Part shown: positions 29,165 to 36,400 of the stretch, in pieces
Numbering within the stretch: the first letter of the stretch is position 1
Layout of the letters: every line of letters begins with the position of its first letter
Assembly (NCBI GenBank): GCA_947632155.1
Contig: CANROF010000025.1
Span: 1-38,207 of the forward strand
Reading direction: 5' to 3'
DNA length: 38,207 nt
DNA from: an uncultured Oscillospiraceae bacterium
GTDB lineage: Bacteria > Bacillota > Clostridia > Oscillospirales > Oscillospiraceae
Program-made: the position numbers and the translations under genes
Notes under the pieces: model-generated
The model's database searches: none
What the model saw: only the letters and a program-made list of their open reading frames with translations
What the model was told of the DNA's origin: nothing

Positions 29165-29353
29165 TTATAAATCCGAGTCTGTTGACAAGCGGTATCCGAA
29201 GTGGCAGAAGCCTACCGTATCCGAGAGATAGTCGGATATGGCATCGCAGCCAAGCTGGGCAACGTCGTCAGGAATGGGAACGTTCTGGGGTAACTCCTCC
29301 GCCAGCGCTCCATCCCCATCAACATCCCAATCAATGTCACGGACATACAGCAT
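29165..29353 (-). CDS. Small acidic hypothetical protein (island)
   Basis: 62 aa, very acidic (DIDWDVDGDGALAEELP). AAAGGAG precedes the ATG at good spacing. Not recognised; the acidity and size recall small DNA-mimic or antirestriction-type proteins, but nothing specific supports that. Confidence 0.6.
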   Translation of the reverse strand: MLYVRDIDWDVDGDGALAEELPQNVPIPDDVAQLGCDAISDYLSDTVGFCHFGYRLSTDSDL

Positions 29354-29378
29354 ACTTTTTGTCTCCTTTTCTTGTTTT

Positions 29379-29654
29379 TCACAGTGACGCGCAGAACGCG
29401 CCGAGCTTGTTCCACAGGGCGTACGTCTCGGGAGTCATCATGACCTTATCGGGAGCGCCCTTGACCAGATACCAGCGGTGCGCCAGGGCAAAGAGACGAG
29501 TGGCCTCTTTGCGCTCCTTCTCAGAGAACTCCTGGAGCCAGCGCCGGCGCCGGTGACCGGTGTTCCACCGAGCTCCTTCCCTGCCCTCACAGACCACAGC
29601 GTACGGGATCCTGCTGTTGATCTCGTCGTGAGAGAATCGCAGAAATGTTGTCAT
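29379..29654 (-). CDS. Small basic hypothetical protein (island)
   Basis: 91 aa with a basic run GHRRRRWLQEF and a helical middle. The ATG overlaps the stop of the 76-aa gene upstream (ATGA). Not recognised. Confidence 0.65.
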   Translation of the reverse strand: MTTFLRFSHDEINSRIPYAVVCEGREGARWNTGHRRRRWLQEFSEKERKEATRLFALAHRWYLVKGAPDKVMMTPETYALWNKLGAFCASL

Positions 29655-29881
29655 GCCGCGGCGACCTCCTTGGCAGAGGAGCGCTCGAGAGCGATGAGAG
29701 GGTCGTCCTCGACCAGGTACGCGTCGATCAGAAGGCTCATGACCTCCTTGACGGAGTACTCCGGGAACAGGCCGTTCTGCTTCGCGTCCTCAGCCATGTG
29801 ACGGACGTATCCGTAGGCCAGGCACGCCTTCTCGCGAGCGGTGAGAGGCTGGAGATGGGGGATGATCTTGCTGTTTTCCAT
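29651..29881 (-). CDS. Small hypothetical protein, first gene after promoter box P1
   Basis: 76 aa starting MENSKIIPHLQPLTAREKAC, with a helical pattern throughout. AAAGGAAG lies 10 nt upstream. The leader from AAGGAA to ATGGAAAA is almost the same as that of the gene at 30627-30824, so the two leaders are duplicated. An upstream open frame through the terminator and promoter box is rejected. Ends with 4-bp overlap into the next gene. Confidence 0.7.
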   Translation of the reverse strand: MENSKIIPHLQPLTAREKACLAYGYVRHMAEDAKQNGLFPEYSVKEVMSLLIDAYLVEDDPLIALERSSAKEVAAA

Positions 29882-29933
29882 AATTGTTTTACTTCCTTTC
29901 TTGGTTTCGCATTGAAGCGCAAAAAATGTTTTT

Positions 29934-29984
29934 AACCAAAAATGTTGGTTATCTGTTGATACGAAAAAAATGCAGAAAATATAA
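29934..29984 (-). promoter_or_regulatory. Island promoter/operator box P1
   Basis: Minus strand: TTATATTTTC, then 12 nt, CGTATCAACAG, then the dyad AACCAACATTTTTGGTT (perfect AACCAA/TTGGTT arms). It starts just after the terminator at 30002-30021 and precedes the gene at 29881. No canonical -35/-10 pair is present. Confidence 0.65.
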
Positions 29985-30001
29985 CAGATACGCGAAAAAA
30001 A

Positions 30002-30021
30002 CCGCCCCGGAAAGGGGGCGG
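30002..30021 (-). terminator. Terminator of the HAD-protein gene
   Basis: CCGCCCC/GGGGCGG hairpin; on the minus strand it is followed by TTTTTT. Gene stop 9 bp before. Confidence 0.85.
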
Positions 30022-30029
30022 CTGGATAA

Positions 30030-30611
30030 TCATTCTTTTTCCCAGACGAAATTACCGTCTTCGTCCTCAACGGAAATCTGCTCACTGTCGATTTCCTCCG
30101 CCTCGCCGAAATCCGCATCCATAAACACAGATTCCGCAAGGTGTAGAGCCTCATTTACGGTCTCCGCCTCGACTCTGGCGACAAACCTGGCATCAATAGC
30201 GTAGTTCACGTAGAACACACTCTTGGCGCTGTCGCTATTGCCAGGGGCAGGCGGGAGTGTGTGAGAGAGGGAGATGGGCGCGCCATCGGAGCTAATACCA
30301 ACGGCCTTGTCGTCCCAGTATTCAGTCGCGCCGACCTTTCTGGGATTATTTCCGTAGTATTCCTTCCACTCCGGCAAACTCTCGTTCACCGCGTCAAAGT
30401 GAAGACCCCAGCTTTTAGCCGCGGCAACTGCGGCTTCAAGAGCCTCACCCTCACGACAAGTCCAGAGTATGAGTCCGGCGCCATTCTCCTGACGACGCCT
30501 CGCGGCATTGATGACCTTCCAGTTAGGAAGACCAATTTCCGGGAACCAGTCCTCGCAGAGGCAACCATCAAAATCTATGGCAATGGCCTCTCGAAGATGC
30601 TTGTTTTTCAT
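30030..30611 (-). CDS. HAD-superfamily hydrolase-like protein with acidic C-terminal extension
   Basis: 193 aa. Residues 1-110 look like a small HAD phosphatase of the BT0820 type: motif I AIDFDGCLCED (D13, D15), then LILWTCREGEALEAAV, VNES, and a YWDDKAV segment. Residues about 130-193 form a separate acidic domain (VFYVNYAIDARFVARVEAETVNEALHLAE as landmark; helix-strand pattern recalling DpnD/PcfM-type domains). The substrate is unknown. The ATG follows a GGGGAT site, and the gene ends at the 30002-30021 terminator. Confidence 0.7.
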   Translation of the reverse strand: MKNKHLREAIAIDFDGCLCEDWFPEIGLPNWKVINAARRRQENGAGLILWTCREGEALEAAVAAAKSWGLHFDAVNESLPEWKEYYGNNPRKVGATEYWDDKAVGISSDGAPISLSHTLPPAPGNSDSAKSVFYVNYAIDARFVARVEAETVNEALHLAESVFMDADFGEAEEIDSEQISVEDEDGNFVWEKE

Positions 30612-30626
30612 GGGAGATCCCCTTTC

Positions 30627-30824
30627 TCAGCAATCGGCATCGTCCAGGTCGCTCCTGGCGGCGAGGGTGTACAGGTCCGCATCGAGCAGGACCTCGTTGC
30701 AGTCGTCACACTCGAGAGCGACGTCAATCGGGTCGTTGGGGTCACCGTAAACGGCGATCGTCACGTCGTGCCCGGCGTGGGCAAGAAGGATGTCCCAAAG
30801 AAGATGGTTATTGAAGTTTTCCAT
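30627..30824 (-). CDS. Small hypothetical protein (island)
   Basis: 65 aa starting MENFNNHLLWDILLAHAGHD, with an ECDDCNEVLLDAD Cys pair in the middle. GAAAGGA lies 10-11 nt upstream, with the same AACAATTATGGAAAA context as the gene at 29881. The open frame extends further upstream, but without a ribosome binding site. Not recognised. Confidence 0.65.
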   Translation of the reverse strand: MENFNNHLLWDILLAHAGHDVTIAVYGDPNDPIDVALECDDCNEVLLDADLYTLAARSDLDDADC

Positions 30825-30882
30825 AATTGTTTTTCCTTTCTTTTTTCGCATGAAGCGATAGATTATTATTTTTCAGGTGAAT

Positions 30883-31836
30883 TTACACTTTTTCCGTATC
30901 CGAAGAAAGTATGACTATCTCCGGTGCGTAGGAAGCAAAGCGCGTCAGTACACGCTTCGCAGCCGCTTCGTCGGGAAAATGTTTGGCGTATCTGGCATCC
31001 CAGGTATGCTTGAAACCCCTGCTGCTGGAACTGACAAAGTAGTTGCCAGCCACATCAGATCCCGCGCCGAATCGGATGACCACATTGTATGGCTTATCCT
31101 TGATGGCGGCAGAAACAACGCGAAGGTTGCGGAAACAACCGCTGGCAATCTGAAGCGCCTCGCTACGCGTCATGACCTTGGCCTGCTTGGGGTCGCGGCA
31201 ATAGGATATGCCAGAAACTTTCCCATCCCGTTTCTCTATGGCAGTCACATAATCCTTTCCATGCTTGAGGATTACCAGGTCATCCCCGGATTTCTCTTTG
31301 TCTTCCGGCCTTGCACGCACAAAGCCGTCTCTGGGGAAATCTATGACCGGATAGATATGGTCTTCCGGATGCTCAGAGACATACTGCCTCACCGCAAGGA
31401 TCCAGTCATCAAGCTCTTTCGTTGTGGAAACAGAACCGGCAAGCTGAGTCGTATTGGACAAGTCCTTCGTCCAAACACTCAGGTAGCAGCGGACGCTGCT
31501 TATGTGGTTGGCATAGAGGACTTCTTCGATAGGGACCGCGTTGCCGCATCCGTTTTTGCCCCAACGGAGGATGGCCGCGTCGTCGAGATATTTCCCGCCG
31601 CGCTTCCAGTGTTCTTGATAGGGGCCGCCACAGAAAGACTTGAGTTTATCCATGATCTCGTCCTCAGAGGCGGCAAGCATGTTGCAGAAAACGCACCAAT
31701 CTCTTGTGCATCTTTCCACACGCTTGCCACCGACCCAGTGGTACTCTGTGACGTTGTTGTCCCCACAGAGCCAGCAAGGAGTGAAACCGAGCTCGGAACG
31801 GATGAACTGATTTGAGTACTCAATCGTATAGCTCAT
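30883..31836 (-). CDS. Hypothetical protein with N-terminal Cys cluster (island)
   Basis: 317 aa. The N-terminus has C21-x2-C24, H33, C43, C48-x2-C51 (CWLCG...CTRDWCVFC), probably one or two zinc sites. The middle region holds YPVIDFPRDGFVRARPED, and the C-terminal third ends in a repeat-like alpha/beta pattern (VVIRFGAGSDVAGNYFVSS, ARYAKHFPDEAAAKRVL). AAAGGAG precedes the ATG at 31836; a longer frame overlapping the next gene is rejected. Function unknown. Confidence 0.7.
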   Translation of the reverse strand: MSYTIEYSNQFIRSELGFTPCWLCGDNNVTEYHWVGGKRVERCTRDWCVFCNMLAASEDEIMDKLKSFCGGPYQEHWKRGGKYLDDAAILRWGKNGCGNAVPIEEVLYANHISSVRCYLSVWTKDLSNTTQLAGSVSTTKELDDWILAVRQYVSEHPEDHIYPVIDFPRDGFVRARPEDKEKSGDDLVILKHGKDYVTAIEKRDGKVSGISYCRDPKQAKVMTRSEALQIASGCFRNLRVVSAAIKDKPYNVVIRFGAGSDVAGNYFVSSSSRGFKHTWDARYAKHFPDEAAAKRVLTRFASYAPEIVILSSDTEKV

Positions 31837-31852
31837 TTTTTTCTCCTTTCTC

Positions 31853-31888
31853 TCCTCCCCCACTGTCCCTAAAGACAATGAGGGAGGA
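31853..31888 (-). other. Intercistronic hairpin with G-U pairs on the minus-strand RNA
   Basis: The arms 31853-31867 and 31874-31888 pair over 15 positions. The two imperfect positions are G-U in the minus-strand transcript but C-A on the plus strand, which supports function as RNA of the minus strand. It lies 13 bp past the gene at 31901-32770. Confidence 0.6.
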
Positions 31889-31900
31889 TATTCTTGTTTT

Positions 31901-32770
31901 TCAGTCCCGAACGAGATGGTACTCGTCGTCATCGTCGAGCAGAACATCGTAGCGTTCGCCCTTGATGAGGACGTACTCGCTCTCGACTCCCCCGTCCACG
32001 TCCCCGACGTCCACCTGGCCGATGTCAAAGACAGAGCCGGTGTCGAGGTTGACCTTGCAGGCGGTGGCGAAGGTAGCTCCGTCGTCCCAAACGGAAACGA
32101 AGGTCGCGTCTACGATACCGCTGTCCTTGTCGTCGGCGAAGGCGTCGATAACACCGCTCACGCAGCCGTCCTCATCCGTTATCTCCGGCATCTTCTCATG
32201 CACAAGAGCGTAACGGCAGACGCCGTTGTGGTTGTAGGCGCAGTCGAAGGTTTCGCAGTCGAAACACTGCTCGCTGAGATACAGCAGCTTCGCGGTGTCC
32301 GGCGTACGGTCCTCGCCGTCCCGGTACATGAGGTAATACACACCCCTGCTGTACCGCTCGTCGAACCAGTGCCAGATGTCCTCGCGGAAGGTGCCGGCGG
32401 GAAAATCCATGAACGGCTCCTCAATGCACTCCGTGTCCGGATTCATGGGAACATCCTCAAGCTGAGCCCAAAGCTCCTCAAGAACCTTGTCCACGGTCTC
32501 GCAGGTGAAGGCGTTGAGAGAGTCCTGAGAAAGCTCAAGAATCTCCCACTCATAGGTCATTCCCCCAACATCCGCCCAAGCGCGACGCTCCAGAAGGCCC
32601 AGCTCAGGGGTCTCATCGCCGTCGCGCTCAAGGACCTCGGTCAGCCTCTCGGGGGTCAGATTGAGAGTCTGTGCCAGAGCGCGGAGCATGGCGCGATGAG
32701 CGGCCTCCGTGTTGCGATAGAGCTTGGCACTCTCGCCGGTACCGTCGACGCGCTTTGTTAATACGAACAT
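31901..32770 (-). CDS. Acidic hypothetical protein with central Cys cluster (island)
   Basis: 289 aa, strongly acidic. An N-terminal helical region (residues 1-60, ERLTEVLERDGDETPELGLL) is followed by a central cluster CFDCETFDCAYNHNGVC at about 168-184 that could bind zinc, and a Val/Asp-rich C-terminal region (VDVGDVDGGVESEYVLI). AAAGGAGG precedes the ATG. It is the first gene after promoter box P2. Not recognised. Confidence 0.7.
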   Translation of the reverse strand: MFVLTKRVDGTGESAKLYRNTEAAHRAMLRALAQTLNLTPERLTEVLERDGDETPELGLLERRAWADVGGMTYEWEILELSQDSLNAFTCETVDKVLEELWAQLEDVPMNPDTECIEEPFMDFPAGTFREDIWHWFDERYSRGVYYLMYRDGEDRTPDTAKLLYLSEQCFDCETFDCAYNHNGVCRYALVHEKMPEITDEDGCVSGVIDAFADDKDSGIVDATFVSVWDDGATFATACKVNLDTGSVFDIGQVDVGDVDGGVESEYVLIKGERYDVLLDDDDEYHLVRD

Positions 32771-32795
32771 GATTTGTTTTCCTCCTTTTTTTGAT

Positions 32796-32863
32796 TAACC
32801 AAAATTTGTAATGAACCATAAATGTGGTTACTTGTTGATACGGAAAAAATGAGGAAAATATAA
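32796..32863 (-). promoter_or_regulatory. Island promoter/operator box P2
   Basis: Minus strand: TTATATTTTC, CCGTATCAACAAG, the dyad AACCACATTTATGGTT, then a second half-site TTTTGGTTAA. It lies between the terminator at 32891-32912 and the gene at 32770. Confidence 0.65.
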
Positions 32864-32890
32864 ATGGGTTGTGCTGAAAACAAAGAAAAA

Positions 32891-32912
32891 ACCGCCCCGG
32901 AAAAGGGGCGGT
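32891..32912 (-). terminator. Terminator of the 232-aa gene
   Basis: Perfect 8-bp ACCGCCCC/GGGGCGGT stem, 6-nt loop, then TTTTTTC on the minus strand. Confidence 0.9.
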
Positions 32913-32927
32913 AGGTTTGCGTGGGTA

Positions 32928-33626
32928 TCAGTAAATTTGCTTTTTCACGAGTTTCCATTTGTATACGACTCTATCTATCGGGTCGTATAGGGAAGCCTCC
33001 TCAAAAGATGCCTTCTTGACGGGGTTGTGCCCCATCTCCTTGAGCTGCTTTTCCTTCGCGACGACCTCATAGACCATCGCGGTATGCGCTATCTGCTCGT
33101 TGGCGAAGATATCTACATCCGCGACATCGTTCTCAAAGTCACGAATGAGAGCGAAGCAGGAAAGGGTTTCCTTGGGGGTCTCGGTGTTATACACCTTGAT
33201 GAGGGAATCCCAGCTCACTCGGGTAAACCAGTTGTCCAGGGCGATCAGCTTGCCGTTGAAGATACCGCAATCCGCGGGGACACCGGTATCCTTGTCGGTG
33301 ATGCGGAAATCGTCCCAGGAGCCCTCCACGAAGCCGAGGCGTACCGTCTGACCGTTCATGATCTTGGGGAACTTGGCGTTGGGATTCCAAGGTGTCAGAA
33401 CGGGACGGAAGCCGACGGTAGAATGGACGAGCGCGGGATGATTGTACTCCCAATGGCGGGGGTTGGTCCCTCCACGGACTTCGCCGCATTCCAGGCACCA
33501 GGAAAACGGGTCCTTGCAATGCAGGTCGCACCCTGCGTCCAGAGCGCTGTCCCAGTCATTGCCGACGCAGCCGCCGGTCGGGAGAGTCACTACAAGTGGC
33601 TCTCCCCTTACATAGATAGTTCTCAT
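32928..33626 (-). CDS. Hypothetical protein, paralogue of 33642-34550
   Basis: 232 aa. Shares with the upstream-transcribed neighbour the order LPTG...W/D-A-L-D/R-AGC...SWC-E...GFRPVL-P...GQTV-LG...GIFNGKLIAL...VSWDSL. This shows an old tandem duplication. It also carries Cys residues C20, C33, C37, C44, C47 absent from most of the partner. GGGGAG precedes the ATG. No known domain was recognised; the shared block GFRPVLxP followed by GQTVxLG recalls structural or tail-associated island proteins but is not diagnostic. Confidence 0.7.
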   Translation of the reverse strand: MRTIYVRGEPLVVTLPTGGCVGNDWDSALDAGCDLHCKDPFSWCLECGEVRGGTNPRHWEYNHPALVHSTVGFRPVLTPWNPNAKFPKIMNGQTVRLGFVEGSWDDFRITDKDTGVPADCGIFNGKLIALDNWFTRVSWDSLIKVYNTETPKETLSCFALIRDFENDVADVDIFANEQIAHTAMVYEVVAKEKQLKEMGHNPVKKASFEEASLYDPIDRVVYKWKLVKKQIY

Positions 33627-33641
33627 GGCAATCTCCCCTTC

Positions 33642-34550
33642 TTACAGCTCCAACCAGCAGTCGATGTATTTGGACGCGGACTCGAAGCCGTTTTCCTGGA
33701 GATGGCCGCTGACGAAATCCAGCAGCGCGTACATGGCACTTCTCTTGCACGTCACAGGGAAGCGGAATTTCTTGTCCAAAGACGGACGATACATGAACGC
33801 AACCGCGTGATCGGACATGGCCTCAATAGCGAAGTACTCCAGGTCATCGTAGGTGTAGTTGTAGAGGAGGTCTGAGAGGTCGAAATACTTCAACTCCTTG
33901 AGATTGTTCAGAAGATATTCGAACTTGATGGCGACATAGGTAATGGGCGTTTCGTCCCAGTCCTCAGTCTCCTCATACTCCTCCGCAGACAGCATGGCGT
34001 ATGTGGTCAGCAGGATGTACCCTCCAGAGAGAATAGTTTCGTCTATTTTCTCGTCCGGATTGTACGATCCATAGCCCATCTTCGCCAGCTCCTCATAAGT
34101 GACCCCATCGACCAGGTTAGTCAGGGCGATCAGTTTCCCCCCAAACACTCCCCACTCAATAGGTGTGCCTTTCTTGGTGTTCTCGATGGTAATGTCGCCA
34201 TCCTTGACGCGCAGAGAGCCAAGCTTGACTGTCTGTCCGTCCTTACCGGCATAAACGGTATCGTCGAAGACGGGAGCGTCATCGACCAGAGGCATCAATA
34301 CGGGCCGAAACCCGATTTCGGGTAAAGCGGTCTGAACGGGAACCCAGTTTCGGTCGAGCGTAGGCACGCCGCGCAGGAGCTGCGTTCCGTCCTCAAGCAC
34401 TTCCCAGCACCAACTGGCCTTCGAGAGGTCCAGCTTGCACCCGGCCCTGAGAGCCTGATCGAATTCGTTTTCCTTGTACGTCTCGGACAACCAGCCGGTC
34501 GGGAGAGAAGCCACGTAGTCGCGGCCGTCGATTTTGAAGATCTTACTCAT
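33642..34550 (-). CDS. Hypothetical protein, paralogue of 32928-33626
   Basis: 302 aa. The ATG at 34550 is preceded by GGAGGAAG, which lies inside the end of the previous gene (8-bp overlap). The N-terminal ~190 residues align with 32928-33626 (SLPTGW, ALRAGCKLDLSKASWCWE, EIGFRPVLMPL, GQTVKLGSL, GVFGGKLIAL). A C-terminal extension of ~100 residues has no counterpart. Function unknown. Confidence 0.7.
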   Translation of the reverse strand: MSKIFKIDGRDYVASLPTGWLSETYKENEFDQALRAGCKLDLSKASWCWEVLEDGTQLLRGVPTLDRNWVPVQTALPEIGFRPVLMPLVDDAPVFDDTVYAGKDGQTVKLGSLRVKDGDITIENTKKGTPIEWGVFGGKLIALTNLVDGVTYEELAKMGYGSYNPDEKIDETILSGGYILLTTYAMLSAEEYEETEDWDETPITYVAIKFEYLLNNLKELKYFDLSDLLYNYTYDDLEYFAIEAMSDHAVAFMYRPSLDKKFRFPVTCKRSAMYALLDFVSGHLQENGFESASKYIDCWLEL

Positions 34551-34995
34551 ATTCTTCTTCCTCCGGCTGCATATCTTCAGGCAGCATGCCGTTGTCCACC
34601 ACGTAGTGGTTCTCACGGTAGAGTTGAACGTTGAAGTCCACGTCTCCACCGACAACAAGCACAGGCTCCTTGGGGTCCTTATCGAACTCGTCGTCCGGAC
34701 GAACATCGTGGCAAAGATACGCCAGATAAGTGTCTGTGCGGTTGTAGAGATAGGTGGTAGGCTGGTGGTTGCGGACCTGCTCAGTACGGGCGACCATGAT
34801 GGACGTGCCGTCCTTGAGATTGATGTATGAGTCGATTCCAGGGGCGGCGCTTTGGCCGTTATCGAAGGTGTTGACCTCCAGCTCTCCAGCGGGGATGCGG
34901 ACGCAGAGTGAAAGGGAATGGATGGGGGCGGGAAGATTGAGCTTCTCCGCCAGCTCCTCAGCAGTCATCTCTACGCCGTTGATTTTGAGATACAT
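34543..34995 (-). CDS. Hypothetical protein (island)
   Basis: 150 aa starting MYLKINGVEMTAEELAEKLN, with AAGGAGG upstream. Strand-rich middle (LKDGTSIMVARTEQVRN) and acidic tail QPEEEEYE, whose coding sequence supplies the ribosome binding site of the next gene. Not recognised. Confidence 0.65.
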   Translation of the reverse strand: MYLKINGVEMTAEELAEKLNLPAPIHSLSLCVRIPAGELEVNTFDNGQSAAPGIDSYINLKDGTSIMVARTEQVRNHQPTTYLYNRTDTYLAYLCHDVRPDDEFDKDPKEPVLVVGGDVDFNVQLYRENHYVVDNGMLPEDMQPEEEEYE

Positions 34996-35020
34996 ATTTT
35001 TTCCTCCTTGAAATTGTTAT

Positions 35021-35947
35021 TCAGTCCTCGTCCTTGCGGGCATAGAGGACCTTGCCTTTGAACGTGATCTTCGAGATGTACGAGAGAGGGATGCGTTCGT
35101 ACCGCTTGCCACAGAAGGCCTCTGACAGCTCGTCGGCTTCTTTGTCCGTCTTGAACGTCAGATAGCCTGTCTCGAGGCAAGAAGAAAGCAGGGAGTTCTG
35201 GAAACCATGCTTCCCGTACTTGCACTCGCGGACAAGCCCGTCGTGTTCGAGGGTCAGAGTGAACATCTGCGCGTCAACGTCACGAATGGCATCAGCGATG
35301 GTCTGATTCATCTCCGGCAGGTCCCCGCCACGTCTCACAACCTCCAGAAGTCTGAATCGAAGAGTTTTCAGGTCGATATACTCGTCCCTCTCAGCTTCAA
35401 ACTGCTGAAGGAGATAGGGCTTCAGCTCGATGGCGCCGGTCAAGGTCTGGATGACAACTTGCTCCGGAGGATCCTGCCTCTTGGGAGCCTCAGCAAAGGT
35501 GTTGCTGCCCCTGCCATGCTCGATGAAATCCTTCTTTGCCCTCTCAAAGTCGTAGATCTTCAAGCTTTCTTCTGCACTGGTTGGCACAGAAAGCTGGGCG
35601 TACCAGTCACGGAAAATGGCCTGGGCTTCCTCATAGATAGCGCGGAAGAAGTCCATGCTATCTATGACATGCGGGAACTCATCGAGCTTGCCATAGTACC
35701 TGCCAAAAAAGTTGAAGTCGTTGAAGACGTAGACCGTACCATTGGCAACGATGGCCCCCAGATTATACTGAAGCTTCGTTTCCTCAATGAAATCCGGATT
35801 GAAGCCATATACGCCGTAGACGTAGACGGCCTTCCCGACAGGGACCTTCACCAGACTCAAATAGCAGTCATCTACCTGCGCGTTGAGAGAGGGTACAGTG
35901 GGGTCCAGAGCGAATTCAACGATTTCGGCGTGTGTTTTTGTGACCAT
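35021..35947 (-). CDS. Hypothetical protein, first gene after promoter box P3
   Basis: 308 aa starting MVTKTHAEIVEFALDP, with AAAGGAG upstream. N-terminal half is strand- and aromatic-rich (VPVGKAVYVYGVYGFNPDF; FNDFNFFGRYYGKLDEFP); the C-terminal half has helices around EAERDEYIDLKTLRFRLLEV. Not recognised. Heads the operon that includes the paralogue pair. Confidence 0.65.
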   Translation of the reverse strand: MVTKTHAEIVEFALDPTVPSLNAQVDDCYLSLVKVPVGKAVYVYGVYGFNPDFIEETKLQYNLGAIVANGTVYVFNDFNFFGRYYGKLDEFPHVIDSMDFFRAIYEEAQAIFRDWYAQLSVPTSAEESLKIYDFERAKKDFIEHGRGSNTFAEAPKRQDPPEQVVIQTLTGAIELKPYLLQQFEAERDEYIDLKTLRFRLLEVVRRGGDLPEMNQTIADAIRDVDAQMFTLTLEHDGLVRECKYGKHGFQNSLLSSCLETGYLTFKTDKEADELSEAFCGKRYERIPLSYISKITFKGKVLYARKDED

Positions 35948-35970
35948 AATTGATTACTCCTTTCAATGTT

Positions 35971-36040
35971 TAACCAAAATTGTGTTTTCAACCAAAAATA
36001 TTGGTTGCTTGTATATACGAAAGTTTTTCAGAAAATATAA
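35971..36040 (-). promoter_or_regulatory. Island promoter/operator box P3
   Basis: Minus strand: TTATATTTTC, CGTATATACAAG, the 19-bp dyad CAACCAATATTTTTGGTTG (35989-36007), and a second half-site TTTTGGTTAA. It directly follows the T run of the terminator at 36052-36074. Confidence 0.65.
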
Positions 36041-36049
36041 ACAAAAAAA

Positions 36050-36211
36050 TTAGTCCGCCGGGGTACGGCGGACTTTTGCGCGGTTGTATGCGCGGGGATT
36101 GGGCGGGACGCGGGTGACGGGATTTAACCCGCCCCAGCTCCCACGCTTCTGCGCGTTGATTTTACGCTGCTCCTTTTTCGAGAGCTTGGAAAATGGGGTG
36201 TATTTGGGCAT
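36050..36211 (-). CDS. Small basic hypothetical protein, 53 aa
   Basis: Starts MPKYTPFSKLSKKEQRKINA after GAGGAGG. Lys/Arg-rich throughout and ends VRRTPAD*. Small basic proteins of this form are common in clostridial mobile elements and may bind nucleic acid; no function is known. The terminator stem at 36052-36074 is built from its last codons. Confidence 0.7.
   Translation of the reverse strand: MPKYTPFSKLSKKEQRKINAQKRGSWGGLNPVTRVPPNPRAYNRAKVRRTPAD
36052..36074 (-). terminator. Terminator overlapping the end of the 53-aa gene
   Basis: Perfect 9-bp AGTCCGCCG/CGGCGGACT stem; the stop codon TAA leads straight into TTTTTTT on the minus strand. Confidence 0.9.
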
Positions 36212-36316
36212 ACTTGCCTCCTCCTCTCCCCTCTCATGTCTCAAAAGACACGAGAAGTACTGACTCCTCTGCACACTGTTACCAGTGGCAGCTACCTGCG
36301 GCTGTATTCTGTGTTG

Positions 36317-36368
36317 AACCATAAGTGTCGGTTAGTATATACTTACGGAAAAACGCAGAAAAATATAA
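36317..36368 (-). promoter_or_regulatory. Island promoter/operator box P4
   Basis: Minus strand: TTATATTTTTCTG, CCGTAAGTATATACT, the dyad AACC-N9-GGTT. It is the most divergent of the four boxes and abuts the terminator at 36371-36394. About 105 nt separate it from the 53-aa gene. Confidence 0.6.
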
Positions 36369-36370
36369 AT

Positions 36371-36394
36371 CATCCGCCGGGGAATCGGCGGATG
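36371..36394 (-). terminator. Terminator of the 250-aa gene
   Basis: Perfect 9-bp CATCCGCCG/CGGCGGATG stem with 6-nt loop, 6 bp past the stop codon; an A/T-rich tract follows on the minus strand. Confidence 0.85.
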
Positions 36395-36400
36395 AGGAAG

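Noticed and set aside
36212-36322. N-terminal extension of the 53-aa protein to 90 residues
   Set aside because: The extra part lies in the promoter-leader region; GAGGAGG precedes the inner ATG at 36211.
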